DNA of 64,000 nt from Streptomyces sp. 6-11-2. Lineage in GTDB: Bacteria > Actinomycetota > Actinomycetes > Streptomycetales > Streptomycetaceae. The notes under the pieces were generated by a model that saw only the letters and a list, made by a program, of their open reading frames with translations, had not been told where the DNA came from and made no database searches. Below, piece after piece: positions 16,942 to 24,683 of this stretch (positions are counted from its first letter, which is position 1; every line of letters begins with the position of its first letter). The position numbers and the translations under genes are program-made. Location of the stretch: the NCBI RefSeq assembly GCF_006540305.1, contig NZ_BJOR01000002.1:372001-436000 (forward strand), given 5' to 3'.

Positions 16942-17937
16942 TCAGGGGCCGCCTCCCAGACAGCTCAGCGCCTGCATGGCCTCGTGCTCCATGCGTGACA
17001 GTTCGCGGAGGATGAGGCCTGCCTGTGCCAGGAACTGCGCATTGCCTGATTCGCCGGCTTTGGTCATCAGTGCTGCGACTTCCGTCCACAGGGTGGCTGC
17101 CTCGGCGTACAGCCCGTGGCCGGTGCGCAGGTGGCTGCTGTCGAACTGTTCGGTGCATTCGGCCAGGAAGTCGCGGTAGAGGTTACGGAACAGGGCGCCA
17201 CCGGTGCCGGCCTTCTCCATCAGGAGGGCGGCCTGCGGTAGGTCCCGCTGCGGGCTGTCGGTTCGCTGGAGCCATGTGCGTACCCGCTCGCCGGCCTTTT
17301 CGATGCCTCGGTGGCCGAGGTTGGCGATGGGCGGGTTGAGGAATGCGTCGGCGCAGGCGGTGATGGCGGGAATGATCTGGCCCTGTGGGGAGGGCAGGTT
17401 CCTCGGAGCGGTGAGGGTGAATGACCGGTGCTTGGCGGTCATCGGGCCGCGTGCGGCCCTGGCCTGGGCGAGGCTGGTCAGGGCGGTGGATACCGTTCCG
17501 CCTTGCTGGTCGGTGTCCACCAGGTAGGCGTCGCGGTCGTCGTAGCCGTACATGGCGACAACATGGCCGCCGAAGTGCACCTTCGAGGTGAAGTAGTCCA
17601 GGTGGTAGCTGTCGAGCTGCAGTCCGACGGGGTGGCCGGCGTCGATGGGGGCCACCACGTTCTCCCAAGCCTTGCGAGGGGAGGTGGTCTCCTGGACCAG
17701 GAGCTCCAGCCCGAGTCTGGTGGCCAGGTTTCTGGTGAGGTCGAAAGGCCTGACCCGTCCCCCGAGGAAGGGGAAGCCCATGTTCTTGCTGTCCCAGTAG
17801 ATGAAGGACAGACCGGAACCGAGGCCGAAGAGCATGGGCTCGGTCAGATCGAGTCCCTGGTGTCGCAGCAGTACCCCCAGAGCTGTCGTCTCACAGTGCT
17901 GCGTACCGCGGGCATCAATGTCTATCACCGTGGTCAT
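16942..17937 (-). CDS. BtrH N-terminal domain / DUF4872-type protein
   Basis: 331 residues. The N-terminal 145 residues resemble the BtrH_N fold, a papain-like fold named after butirosin BtrH, which acts as an acyl-ACP:aminoglycoside acyltransferase. Candidate catalytic residues are Cys15 (THCETTALG context), His125 (FGGHVVAMYGYDD) and Asp141 (AYLVDTD). The C-terminal half is helical (ALLMEKAGTGGALFRNLYRD, LWTEVAALMTKAG) as in DUF4872. No signal peptide, so cytosolic. Its ATG overlaps the stop of a 41-residue ORF (ATGA), so the two are translationally coupled. No aminoglycoside or ACP gene is nearby, so the substrate may instead be the small peptide. Peptidase or acyltransferase activity is inferred. 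Confidence 0.78.
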   Translation of the reverse strand: MTTVIDIDARGTQHCETTALGVLLRHQGLDLTEPMLFGLGSGLSFIYWDSKNMGFPFLGGRVRPFDLTRNLATRLGLELLVQETTSPRKAWENVVAPIDAGHPVGLQLDSYHLDYFTSKVHFGGHVVAMYGYDDRDAYLVDTDQQGGTVSTALTSLAQARAARGPMTAKHRSFTLTAPRNLPSPQGQIIPAITACADAFLNPPIANLGHRGIEKAGERVRTWLQRTDSPQRDLPQAALLMEKAGTGGALFRNLYRDFLAECTEQFDSSHLRTGHGLYAEAATLWTEVAALMTKAGESGNAQFLAQAGLILRELSRMEHEAMQALSCLGGGP

Positions 17938-18059
17938 GCCATGCTTTCCTGGATGGAGATGATCAGCCGGGCCATCAGTTCTTCTTGTGGTGCCTCTGCC
18001 GGCCCGACGAGATAGGCCTCAAGTACGGGCAGTTCGTCGTTCGTCTTGCACGCCATCAT
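17934..18059 (-). CDS. 41-residue peptide coupled to the BtrH-like gene
   Basis: A short ORF begins MMACKTNDELPVLEAY, continues with LVGPAEAPQEELMARL and ends IISIQESMA. Its TGA overlaps the ATG of the BtrH-like gene (ATGA). GGGAGAG lies 8 nt upstream of the ATG, inside one arm of a perfect inverted repeat. The peptide is acidic, with one Cys and no signal sequence. It could be a precursor peptide modified or cleaved by its partner, a small partner protein, or a leader ORF controlling partner translation. No similarity to a known class is recognised. The coupling and ribosome site support real translation. Confidence 0.65.
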   Translation of the reverse strand: MMACKTNDELPVLEAYLVGPAEAPQEELMARLIISIQESMA

Positions 18060-18062
18060 GGT

Positions 18063-18087
18063 GGACTCTCCCACCGTGGGAGAGTCC
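18063..18087 (-). promoter_or_regulatory. perfect hairpin masking the ribosome binding site of the 41-residue ORF
   Basis: GGACTCTCCCAC (18063-18074), one unpaired base and GTGGGAGAGTCC (18076-18087) form a 12-bp inverted repeat ending 4 nt before the ATG on the minus strand. The 3' arm contains the Shine-Dalgarno GGGAGAG. In RNA it would sequester the ribosome site; in DNA it could be a repressor operator. Confidence 0.65.
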
Positions 18088-18628
18088 AACGCTGTATTCA
18101 TTGCCCCCAGGCCCCCTACGTCTCTTCGCCGTCGTCATCGCTTGGAGCGTCCGGATCGCACGGCGGGCGCAGGCCCTGGCCGGGCCGCTGTCTGAAGCCC
18201 AGCCCGCTGGGCGGTCACTGCCGCGTGGTCCGTTCGATCATGACCGGCCCAGGCCGGCTCCCCGGTCGGCAGCGACCTGCGGGGGCCGGGGGAGGGGCAC
18301 CGGGTGTGCGGCTTTCGCCTTTGGTCACCCGTTCGGGCTCACCCGGGCGCCGCGGGGGAGAGCGGTGGACGCTATGGGAGAACACCGCCAACGGGGTGTG
18401 TTCCAGCGGGAGTCTGCTTGGAGGTGCACCGATGAGGCGGGAGGTGGCCGGCGCGGGCAGCCTCGCACTGCCTTCGGGCCGGTTTTAGTATGGCGTGAAA
18501 GGCGCGTGGACCGTGAAGCAGCGGTCGGGTGTGGGCGCCACGTGCCGGTGCCCGGGGGACGGAGACCAGAATCCCGGCCCGATTGCGGCGGGCCGGGATT
18601 CTAGATGGTTCGCTTGATGCGGTTGGGT
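18088..18628. other. intergenic: promoter side of the peptide/BtrH pair, then repeat block B
   Basis: No gene seen. 18088-18313 should hold the promoter of the 41-residue ORF, but no clear -10/-35 pair was found. From 18314 the sequence is the beginning of duplicated block B. Confidence 0.5.
18568..18602 (-). terminator. 14-bp hairpin terminator of secreted repeat protein B
   Basis: AGAATCCCGGCCCG (18568-18581) pairs perfectly with CGGGCCGGGATTCT (18589-18602) over a 7-nt loop, 26 nt after the stop, the same distance as in copy A. The T-A pair replaces a C-G pair of copy A (compensatory change). Confidence 0.85.
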
Positions 18629-19216
18629 TTAGAACTCGTCGAAGCCGAAGTCGTCGAAGTCGAAGTCGCCCTTGTGGTGACCGACGACTCGGATGCTGGC
18701 CACGATTCCGTCCTTGACGTGGACGCCCTTGGTGTGGTGCACCTTGACGCCGTTGGCTTCGCTGCGGGGGCCGACGGTGGCGAGGGGCGCGCCGTTGTCG
18801 CAGGTCGCGCCGCGGAAGACCTCGACGGTCCGCTTGCTCTCGTTGCGGACGTTGAGGCTCTTGGAGCCCAGGCCGCTCACCACGGTGATGCAGCCGTCCG
18901 GGGCGGCGGAGTACGTCCGCTCGTTGATGAAGATCCTGCCGATCTCGTGGTGGCGGCGCTTGCCGTGCTCGCCGCGCTCACCACCCTCGCCGCGCTCGCC
19001 GCCTTCGCCGCCGCGGCCGCCGCCCTCGTTGCCCTTGCCCTGTCCGCCCTCGCCGCCCATCGGGGCGTAGTCCGGAGCGAGTGCCTGCTGGGCGACGGCC
19101 GGGGCCATCTGGGGAACCGATGCGGGGGTGGCGGCGGCGTAGGTGATGCCGGTCGCGGCGAGTGCGGAAGCGGCGGAGATGGCCGCCGTGACGGCGGTGG
19201 AACGGGTCATGATCAT
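18629..19216 (-). CDS. secreted Gly/Glu/Arg-repeat protein, paralogue B
   Basis: 195 residues from ATG 19216 with AGGAG upstream. It has the same architecture as the protein at 15140: signal peptide (TAAISAASALAATGITYAAA), Ala/Pro linker, GGERGE-type repeats, and the unrecognised domain with HHEIGRIFINERTYSAAPDG and two conserved Cys. The C-terminus ends in an Asp/Phe-rich tail (GDFDFDDFGFDEF) that paralogue A has only in short form (EDFDY). The acidic aromatic tail could bind metal or partner proteins, but that is speculation. The pair arose by direct duplication of the whole transcription unit, including the terminator. Confidence 0.8.
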   Translation of the reverse strand: MIMTRSTAVTAAISAASALAATGITYAAATPASVPQMAPAVAQQALAPDYAPMGGEGGQGKGNEGGGRGGEGGERGEGGERGEHGKRRHHEIGRIFINERTYSAAPDGCITVVSGLGSKSLNVRNESKRTVEVFRGATCDNGAPLATVGPRSEANGVKVHHTKGVHVKDGIVASIRVVGHHKGDFDFDDFGFDEF

Positions 19217-19883
19217 GATGTCTTGCTCCTCTCTCTGAGGGGCCGGCTGTGAAAGCCGACGTGTGATTGAAGTTAATGACCACCCCCAAAGCTGTCATTT
19301 CGGGCGCATCGGAAGGGCTGGCGCGGGGGAGCCGAACGGGGTACCCAGAGCACCCCCAGGCCCGGCTCACCGATTGCTGATGAGTCGTCAATTTTCTTCA
19401 AATATCAGAGAGATTGATGAGGCATTAGGCCTTCAAGGTGATCTCTGACGCCTGCTCACCCATGCGGCAGCGGGTCGCCTGGATATGCCGCCGCGGACGA
19501 CATCAGATCTCGGGACAAGCTGGCCACGTACCGGATCACGGCAACCCCGCCTTGTCAGGGCCTTACGCCCAGTCCGGCCGTCATCCGGTGTGGACCGGGC
19601 CACCGTCCCAAGAGGGTGAGAGCCCCAAAGCCCGGGCCCCATGACGCCCCCTCACCCGGTCGGGGCGTGCTCGCGCGATCCGTCCAGCCCGCGGTATCGG
19701 CGCAGGTCACATCGCCACCCAGCTGCCGATCCGGCGGCGGTGCGCGGTCGGCAGGGTGCCCCGCAGGCCCTGGCTCGCGAGGATGTCACGGCGTCCGTGG
19801 CCGCCTCCCACTCGCCGTCGTCGACAAAGCTCGGGGCAACCACCGGCTGAGACCCCGGATACAGGGGGTCCCCGTGCCCCGGC
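19217..19883. other. intergenic: 5' flank of repeat block B and leader of paralogue B
   Basis: 667 nt with no convincing gene. It contains the conserved block segment attaggccttcaaggtgatc (shared with copy A) and the closing hairpin. From 19662 to 19883 nothing is recognised before the acyltransferase stop. Confidence 0.5.
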
Positions 19884-21200
19884 TCAGGCAGCCTCCTCCA
19901 GGGCGTCCTCGTGCTGCGCGGGATGATCCGGTGCTGTCCGGCCAGGCAGCAGCAACAGACCGATGCCCAGGGCCAGGCCCAGCGAGAGCAGGAACGGGAA
20001 CCGCCCGTCGTACGCGAAACCCCGCACGGCGAAGCGGGACAGGGCGGCGACGCTCGCGGCGAGGCCGAGCCATGGCATCCAGGAGCGGCGCCGGTCGGCG
20101 TCCGGACGCGTCCGTTCGTACAGTGCGGCCAGATTCCGCTCCAGCGGTCGCAGCGCCGCCACCAAGCCGGCGAGAACGAGCCCGAGCACCAGCAGCCACG
20201 GCACCCGCAGCGCCCACCATCCAGCGGACCCGAAGGCGGGCTCAGGTGCGAGGGCGGTCAGGTAGAACGCGGCGGCCACGATCAGCACCGGCAGCATGTG
20301 CCACAGATACAGCGTCATGCTCGCACCACCGACCGGCTGCACCAGACGCCACACCCACTCGCGGTCCAGAAGCCTCCGCACAGTCGGCGCGACGAGAAGA
20401 CACACGCCGGTCTGGGCCACTACCCATGCCAGCATCGCCACCGACGGTGGGTCGGTATTGCTGGGCGCCTGCCCAGTCACAAAGATCAGACTGACCGGGA
20501 ACGGCCCGAGAGCGATCAGCACCGCGAAAGCCGCCCCACCGCCCACCGCCATCGCGGCCGGCAACAGCCGACGACGAGTCAGCAGACCGTCCCGCCAGCA
20601 GAAGCCCAACTGATAGGCCACACCCCACACGAGCACGTAGTCAGCCAGCCCGACATACGGAGCGTGCACCGTCACCACCAGCGCGTCAACGGCCGCGGCT
20701 ACCGTGCCCATGACGATGGCAACGCGCAGACCCCATCGCCGGTGCGCCGCGTGCAGCAGCGGCGTCAGGGCGCTGAGCAACAAGTACACCGGCAGGAACC
20801 AGAACTGCATGGCCATCGCCCAGCCCACGAGTGCAAGCGTGCCCGGGTCCACACCGACCGCCGCACAGATGCCGACGGCGAGCAGCACAAGACCGCTGTA
20901 GGCGCCCGTCGGAAGCAACAGCCGCAAGGCACGCTGCCCCACCCAGCCAGTCGCGGAACCACCCGCCGCGCGGGCCCGCGACCAGGAGCCCCCCGCGGCG
21001 TGGCCGCCGGCCAGGAAAAACAGCGGCATGATCTGAAAGCCCAGAGTGAGCCACTGAGTCCAAGGAACTGTCGCCAACAGCTCAGGCGCGGTGATCCGTC
21101 CGTCGCTCTCCCTGACCAGGCCGGTGATCAGCCAGTGGCCGAGCACCACCAGGACGATCGCCCACGCGCGCAAGAAGTCGACGTAACGGTCTCTGCCCAT
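19884..21200 (-). CDS. acyltransferase 3 family integral membrane protein
   Basis: 438 residues. The N-terminus RYVDFLRAWAIVLVVLGHWL carries the hallmark family opening (R-x-x-D-x-L-R-h-x-x-I-h-h-V-h-x-H-W), whose His is thought catalytic. About ten to eleven hydrophobic segments follow across the full length, e.g. FQIMPLFFLAGG and TLYLWHMLPVLIVAAAF (a second conserved His). Family members O-acylate cell-surface glycans, lipids or natural products at the membrane. The C-terminus is short and cytoplasmic (APDHPAQHEDALEEAA). It stands alone, so the acceptor is unknown. Confidence 0.87.
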   Translation of the reverse strand: MGRDRYVDFLRAWAIVLVVLGHWLITGLVRESDGRITAPELLATVPWTQWLTLGFQIMPLFFLAGGHAAGGSWSRARAAGGSATGWVGQRALRLLLPTGAYSGLVLLAVGICAAVGVDPGTLALVGWAMAMQFWFLPVYLLLSALTPLLHAAHRRWGLRVAIVMGTVAAAVDALVVTVHAPYVGLADYVLVWGVAYQLGFCWRDGLLTRRRLLPAAMAVGGGAAFAVLIALGPFPVSLIFVTGQAPSNTDPPSVAMLAWVVAQTGVCLLVAPTVRRLLDREWVWRLVQPVGGASMTLYLWHMLPVLIVAAAFYLTALAPEPAFGSAGWWALRVPWLLVLGLVLAGLVAALRPLERNLAALYERTRPDADRRRSWMPWLGLAASVAALSRFAVRGFAYDGRFPFLLSLGLALGIGLLLLPGRTAPDHPAQHEDALEEAA

Positions 21201-21429
21201 GCCTCGTCATGCTGCCCGAAGCCCGACCTCCACGCCGCGAGAACTCCGCGCCGCAACCATTCCGTGCCCGATACGACACACTCCACCACCGAACGGCGGC
21301 TCGGCACACACCGTGGCCATCTCTCGAACCCCGGCGTCCTGTGGTGGCCGTCCGTCGAAGGTCGCCCCGGGGGACTGCGAGGCTCGGCACGCGGTCGAGT
21401 GCGTCAACGAGTGGCTGTGACCGGCCACT

Positions 21430-21948
21430 TCACGATGCCGCCGCATAACAGTGAATGGTCACCAGTTGAGACGGGCCCCATCGTTGCTCGACCGTGGCCA
21501 TCAGTTCCCAGCCCAGCCGCTCGTACAGGGCTGCTGCGGCGGTATCGGATGCCACGACGTCGAGCACCGGATGCAGGCCACGACGTCGTGCCCCCTCCAC
21601 GGCTTGGCCGACCAGCAGTGCACCGATGCCGTACCCCCTGGCCTGCGGGGCGACGAACAGCCGGCTGACCACTGCGGTCAGGGCCTTGGCCGTCCCGTTC
21701 CGCTCGCTCCACAAGCCGGGGGCCAGATCGCCTTCACTGTTGCGGGACAAGCTGACGTGGCCAACGAGACGGCCGCCAAGTTCAGCGACCCAGGCCTCCA
21801 GCAGGGAAGCCTGCGACAGCCACTCATCAGGCTGGTCGGGCCAGTTCACCGGGTAACCATCACATTGATGGACTTCCTCGAGAACCCGCACACACATCTC
21901 GACAGCGCTGTCAGCCCTCGGCCGGATCCGGAGATCTGACCGTTCCAC
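21430..21948 (-). CDS. GNAT-family N-acetyltransferase
   Basis: 172 residues from GTG 21948 (VERSDLRIRPR), chosen because the GNAT fold starts there; the frame is open 53 more codons upstream with no GNAT character. Motif A is VSRLFVAPQARGYGIGALLV (the Q/R-x-x-G-x-G/A acetyl-CoA loop) and motif B ends in AAALYERLGWELM. An aspartate-rich opening (RADSAVEMCVRVLEEVHQCD) is typical of actinobacterial GNATs. Acceptor unknown; it could detoxify amines. Single gene, minus strand. Confidence 0.8.
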   Translation of the reverse strand: MERSDLRIRPRADSAVEMCVRVLEEVHQCDGYPVNWPDQPDEWLSQASLLEAWVAELGGRLVGHVSLSRNSEGDLAPGLWSERNGTAKALTAVVSRLFVAPQARGYGIGALLVGQAVEGARRRGLHPVLDVVASDTAAAALYERLGWELMATVEQRWGPSQLVTIHCYAAAS

Positions 21949-22311
21949 ACCAGCCCCGGAGTTCGCGATGTCCACTTCGGTATGGAAGCACAGGTCGCAG
22001 AGCCACAACCAACCACTTTCGATACGCGCACGCTGCTTCGCACGCGTCCCTCCTCGCCCCATGAGCGATGTCAGCGGCGACTGGAATGCTGCCTCCGTCG
22101 GAGACACCGATGGCAGGAGCCGTGCGTGGGAACGTCGATGCAGTTGCCGCTGCCGACCTCGTCGCCAGTACCATGCCGGACGTGACCCGGACGCTCTGCG
22201 TCGCGCCGATCGAGCGTGATCACGCCGATCATCGCTCCGTCGAGATCGAATACGAAAAGACCAGGGCGCGGCGGGGGCACCTTCGCTCCACCAGTGATCG
22301 GCAAGACGTCC
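21949..22311. other. intergenic 363 nt
   Basis: No gene is supported here unless the GNAT actually begins at 22107, in which case 159 nt would be coding. No hairpin or repeat was noticed. Confidence 0.4.
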
Positions 22312-23229
22312 CTAGCCTTCCCGCGCCCACGGCCGCAGCTTCTCCGGGTTGCGGACTGCCCAGATCCGGGTGACGCGCCCGTCGAAGACGGCGAACGAGG
22401 CTACGGTCAAGACGACGCCGGCACGTTGGGCCACCAGGCCCGGCGCACCGTTGACCGACCGCTCCAGGAGTTCGAGCCCCGGAGCCTTCTCGGCAATGGC
22501 GACCATGTACTGGGCGATGCGCGCCCCGCCCTCGACCGGGCGCAGGACGGTGCCGGCCAAGCCGCCGCCGTCGGCGGTCATCACGGCGGCCGGGTTGAGG
22601 AGACCGACGAGGGCTGCGATGTCCTTGGTCTCCCATGCCTCTTTGACGTGCCTCACCACGTCGGCCTGGCCGGTCGTCGTCACCGGAGCGCGTGCGACGC
22701 TCACCCGCCGCCTGGCGGAGGCTGCCAACTGCTTGCAGGCCGCAGGGGTCCGGCCGAGAGCGTCGGCGATCTCGGCGAACGGGTACCGGAAGACGTCGTG
22801 CAGGACGAACGCCACTCGCTCGGCGGGCGTCATCGACTCCAGGACGACGAGGAAGGCCATGGCCACCGACTCGTCCAGGACGATCTGGTCGGCGGGGTCT
22901 GCCGGGCCGGTGGGGCCGGCGCCGCCCGCGTGGTCCCACTCGGTGCGGTCGGGCAGCGGCTCGGGCAGCCACGCGCCGACGTAGCGTTCACGGCGGGCAC
23001 GCGCCGAGCCGAGCACGTCCAGGCAGATGCGGCTGGTCACCGTCGTCAGCCAGGCGCCGGGGGACAGGATCTCCTCCTGCCGGCTACGTGGCAGTCCGTA
23101 CCAGCGTGCGTAGGCATCCTGTACTGCGTCCTCGGCCTCGGTCACCGAACCGAGCAAACGGTAAGCGACATTGATCAGTTGGCGTCGTTCACCGGTTATG
23201 TCATTTGTGCTGGTCCCGACAGTCCCCAT
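22312..23229 (-). CDS. sigJ: ECF41-group RNA polymerase sigma factor (SigJ)
   Basis: 305 residues. Sigma region 2 (LINVAYRLLGSVTEAEDAVQ) and region 4 (AFVLHDVFRYPFAEIADALG) are joined by a linker with WLPEPL, an ECF41 marker. The C-terminal SnoaL-like extension carries a DGGG motif (MTADGGGLAG) and ends with NPEKL, the counterpart of the NPDKL box that modulates ECF41 activity. ECF41 factors lack classical anti-sigma partners; the extension regulates them. They usually lie next to a carboxymuconolactone decarboxylase, oxidoreductase or epimerase gene; here the divergent neighbour is a small membrane protein. I could not find the reported TGTCACA-type target promoter in the intergenic region. 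Confidence 0.88.
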   Translation of the reverse strand: MGTVGTSTNDITGERRQLINVAYRLLGSVTEAEDAVQDAYARWYGLPRSRQEEILSPGAWLTTVTSRICLDVLGSARARRERYVGAWLPEPLPDRTEWDHAGGAGPTGPADPADQIVLDESVAMAFLVVLESMTPAERVAFVLHDVFRYPFAEIADALGRTPAACKQLAASARRRVSVARAPVTTTGQADVVRHVKEAWETKDIAALVGLLNPAAVMTADGGGLAGTVLRPVEGGARIAQYMVAIAEKAPGLELLERSVNGAPGLVAQRAGVVLTVASFAVFDGRVTRIWAVRNPEKLRPWAREG

Positions 23230-23330
23230 GCTTTCGGCCGCCCCCTCGCCTTACCTTTCGCAGGCCTGTGTCGTCGGCCTGGTGAGACCTTATCGATCTA
23301 CTGCCCGAGGGCGGAAAAGAGAACTGCGAC

Positions 23331-23705
23331 ATGGCCACTCAGGTGACGGCGAACGCAAAGCGCAGCCCCTCGTTCCTGCAGATCGCGATCGCCCTGCAGA
23401 CCCTGACCATCTTCCTTCAGGCGGTCTCCGCCGGACTGGTGCTGACCTCGTCCTACGGAGAGACGCTCCACAGTGTCGGAGCCCGTGTGATGTACGGGGC
23501 GTCGATGCTGTACGTGCTCGCGGCGGTGCTGGCCTGGAAGCCGGGCGGCGGCTCGCCCCGGCCGATCTGGCACGCGTCAGGTTTCCTCGTACTCGCCTCG
23601 GTCCAGGTCGTCCTCGGCATCGCGCACGTCCCGTCGGTCCATCTCCCCCTGGGTGTCTTGATGTTCGGTCTGAGCGTGCTGGCGCTGGCCCGGCGCCAAC
23701 GGTGA
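23331..23705 (+). CDS. small four-helix membrane protein
   Basis: 124 residues. After a polar start (MATQVTANAKRSPSF) there are four hydrophobic stretches: AIALQTLTIFLQAVSAGLVL, MYGASMLYVLAAVLAW, GFLVLASVQVVLGIAHV and LPLGVLMFGLSVLALA. The pattern resembles small DUF6220/DoxX-like proteins, but I do not assign it. It is divergent from sigJ, which replaces the usual ECF41 target arrangement, so it is a candidate SigJ target (inference). It ends before the octanucleotide repeat. Confidence 0.65.
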   Translation: MATQVTANAKRSPSFLQIAIALQTLTIFLQAVSAGLVLTSSYGETLHSVGARVMYGASMLYVLAAVLAWKPGGGSPRPIWHASGFLVLASVQVVLGIAHVPSVHLPLGVLMFGLSVLALARRQR

Positions 23706-23816
23706 TGTGAACGAAATCAAGTGAGGCGTCACGACCGATGCCTGAGACTTCCGGTGCTCGCGCAGGATCCTGCGCTGGGGGCGGTGGTTATGCGTCGAGC
23801 TCCGGTGGCTACCCTC

Positions 23817-23888
23817 GTCTCTCCGTCTCTCCGTCTCTCCGTCTCTCCGTCTCTCCGTCTCTCCGTCTCTCCGTCTCTCCGTCTCTCC
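23817..23888 (+). repeat. octanucleotide tandem repeat (GTCTCTCC)9
   Basis: Nine perfect copies of GTCTCTCC run from 23817 to 23888, flanked by partial units. The array lies 13 nt before the ribosome site GGAGGGAG (23902-23909) of the hydrolase gene, so it is in the 5' leader. The frame that contains the hydrolase is open through the array (reading SPSLRLSV repeats), and a unit of 8 bp changes frame whenever a copy is gained or lost. Confidence 0.9.
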
Positions 23889-23915
23889 GTCGGTCCGGAG
23901 TGGAGGGAGCAGACT

Positions 23916-24683
23916 GTGCGCAACGCCGCCGTGACGCCCGAGGGGGACCGGATCCGCTGGGTCGAGCTGACGGGGCACGAACCGTCACGCGTCTACGTCC
24001 ATGGCCTGGGTGCCACGGCGCCGGCCTACTTCACGGAGGTCGCGGTCCATGCTCTGCCGGCCGGCCGCCGTTCACTGCTGATCGACTTGCTCGGGCACGG
24101 CATCAGCGATCGGCCCACGGGCTTCGACTACACGCTGGAATCGCACGCCGATGCCCTCGCCGCGGCCCTGACCTCCGCCGGTGTCGCCGGCGCCGAGGTG
24201 ATCGCGCACAGCATGGGCGGCTCGGTGGCCATCGTCCTGGCCACCCGGCACCCCCAGCTGGTCTCCCGCCTGGTCCTGGTCGACGCCAACCTCGACCCGA
24301 TCCCGCCCAGCCCCACCTCCGCGGGCAGCAGCGGCATCGCCGCGTATTCCGAGCAGGAGTTCCTGGCGGGCGGCCGGGAAGACATCCGTGACCGGGCCGG
24401 TTCCCACTGGTGGTCCACGATGCGCCTGGCCGGCCGGGAGGCACTGCATCGCAGCGCGGTCCACCTCACCCGCGGCACCGTCCCCACCATGCGCGAGCTC
24501 CTGCTGGACCTGAAAATTCCCCGCACCTACCTGCTGCCCGAGGCCGACGGCCCGCTCCCGGGTACTGGCGCGCTCACCGAAGCCGGGGTGGCCGTGGTCC
24601 CGATCCCGGACTGCGGGCACAACATCATGCTGGACAATCCGGAAGGCTTCGCCCGCGCCACCGCGGCGGCGCTGGCGGACTGA
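23916..24683 (+). CDS. alpha/beta hydrolase
   Basis: 255 residues from GTG 23916, chosen for GGAGGGAG 6 nt upstream; the frame continues upstream through the octanucleotide array and would add a repetitive SPSLRLSV segment if an earlier start is used. The oxyanion-region HG is in VHGLGATAPAYF, the nucleophile elbow is AHSMGGS, the acid is probably in LLPEADGPLPG, and the catalytic His is in DCGHNIMLDNPEGF. Cytosolic. Substrate unknown. The leader repeat suggests length-dependent expression. Confidence 0.83.
   Translation: MRNAAVTPEGDRIRWVELTGHEPSRVYVHGLGATAPAYFTEVAVHALPAGRRSLLIDLLGHGISDRPTGFDYTLESHADALAAALTSAGVAGAEVIAHSMGGSVAIVLATRHPQLVSRLVLVDANLDPIPPSPTSAGSSGIAAYSEQEFLAGGREDIRDRAGSHWWSTMRLAGREALHRSAVHLTRGTVPTMRELLLDLKIPRTYLLPEADGPLPGTGALTEAGVAVVPIPDCGHNIMLDNPEGFARATAAALAD

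Larger units (their letters stand above)
18314..19661. repeat. direct repeat block B (about 1.35 kb)
   Basis: Second copy of the block at 14828-16172, same orientation, same order of landmarks, ending at the GGGTGAG (19614-19620) / CTCACCC (19651-19657) hairpin. Overall similarity is high in the gene and its 5' flank and lower in the intergenic parts, so this is not a very recent duplication. Confidence 0.75.

Noticed and set aside
23230..23330. ECF41-type TGTCACA promoter between sigJ and the membrane protein
   Set aside because: Looked for on both strands; no good match found.
23817..23888. CRISPR array
   Set aside because: Units are 8 bp and directly abutting, with no spacers and no cas genes; a simple tandem repeat.
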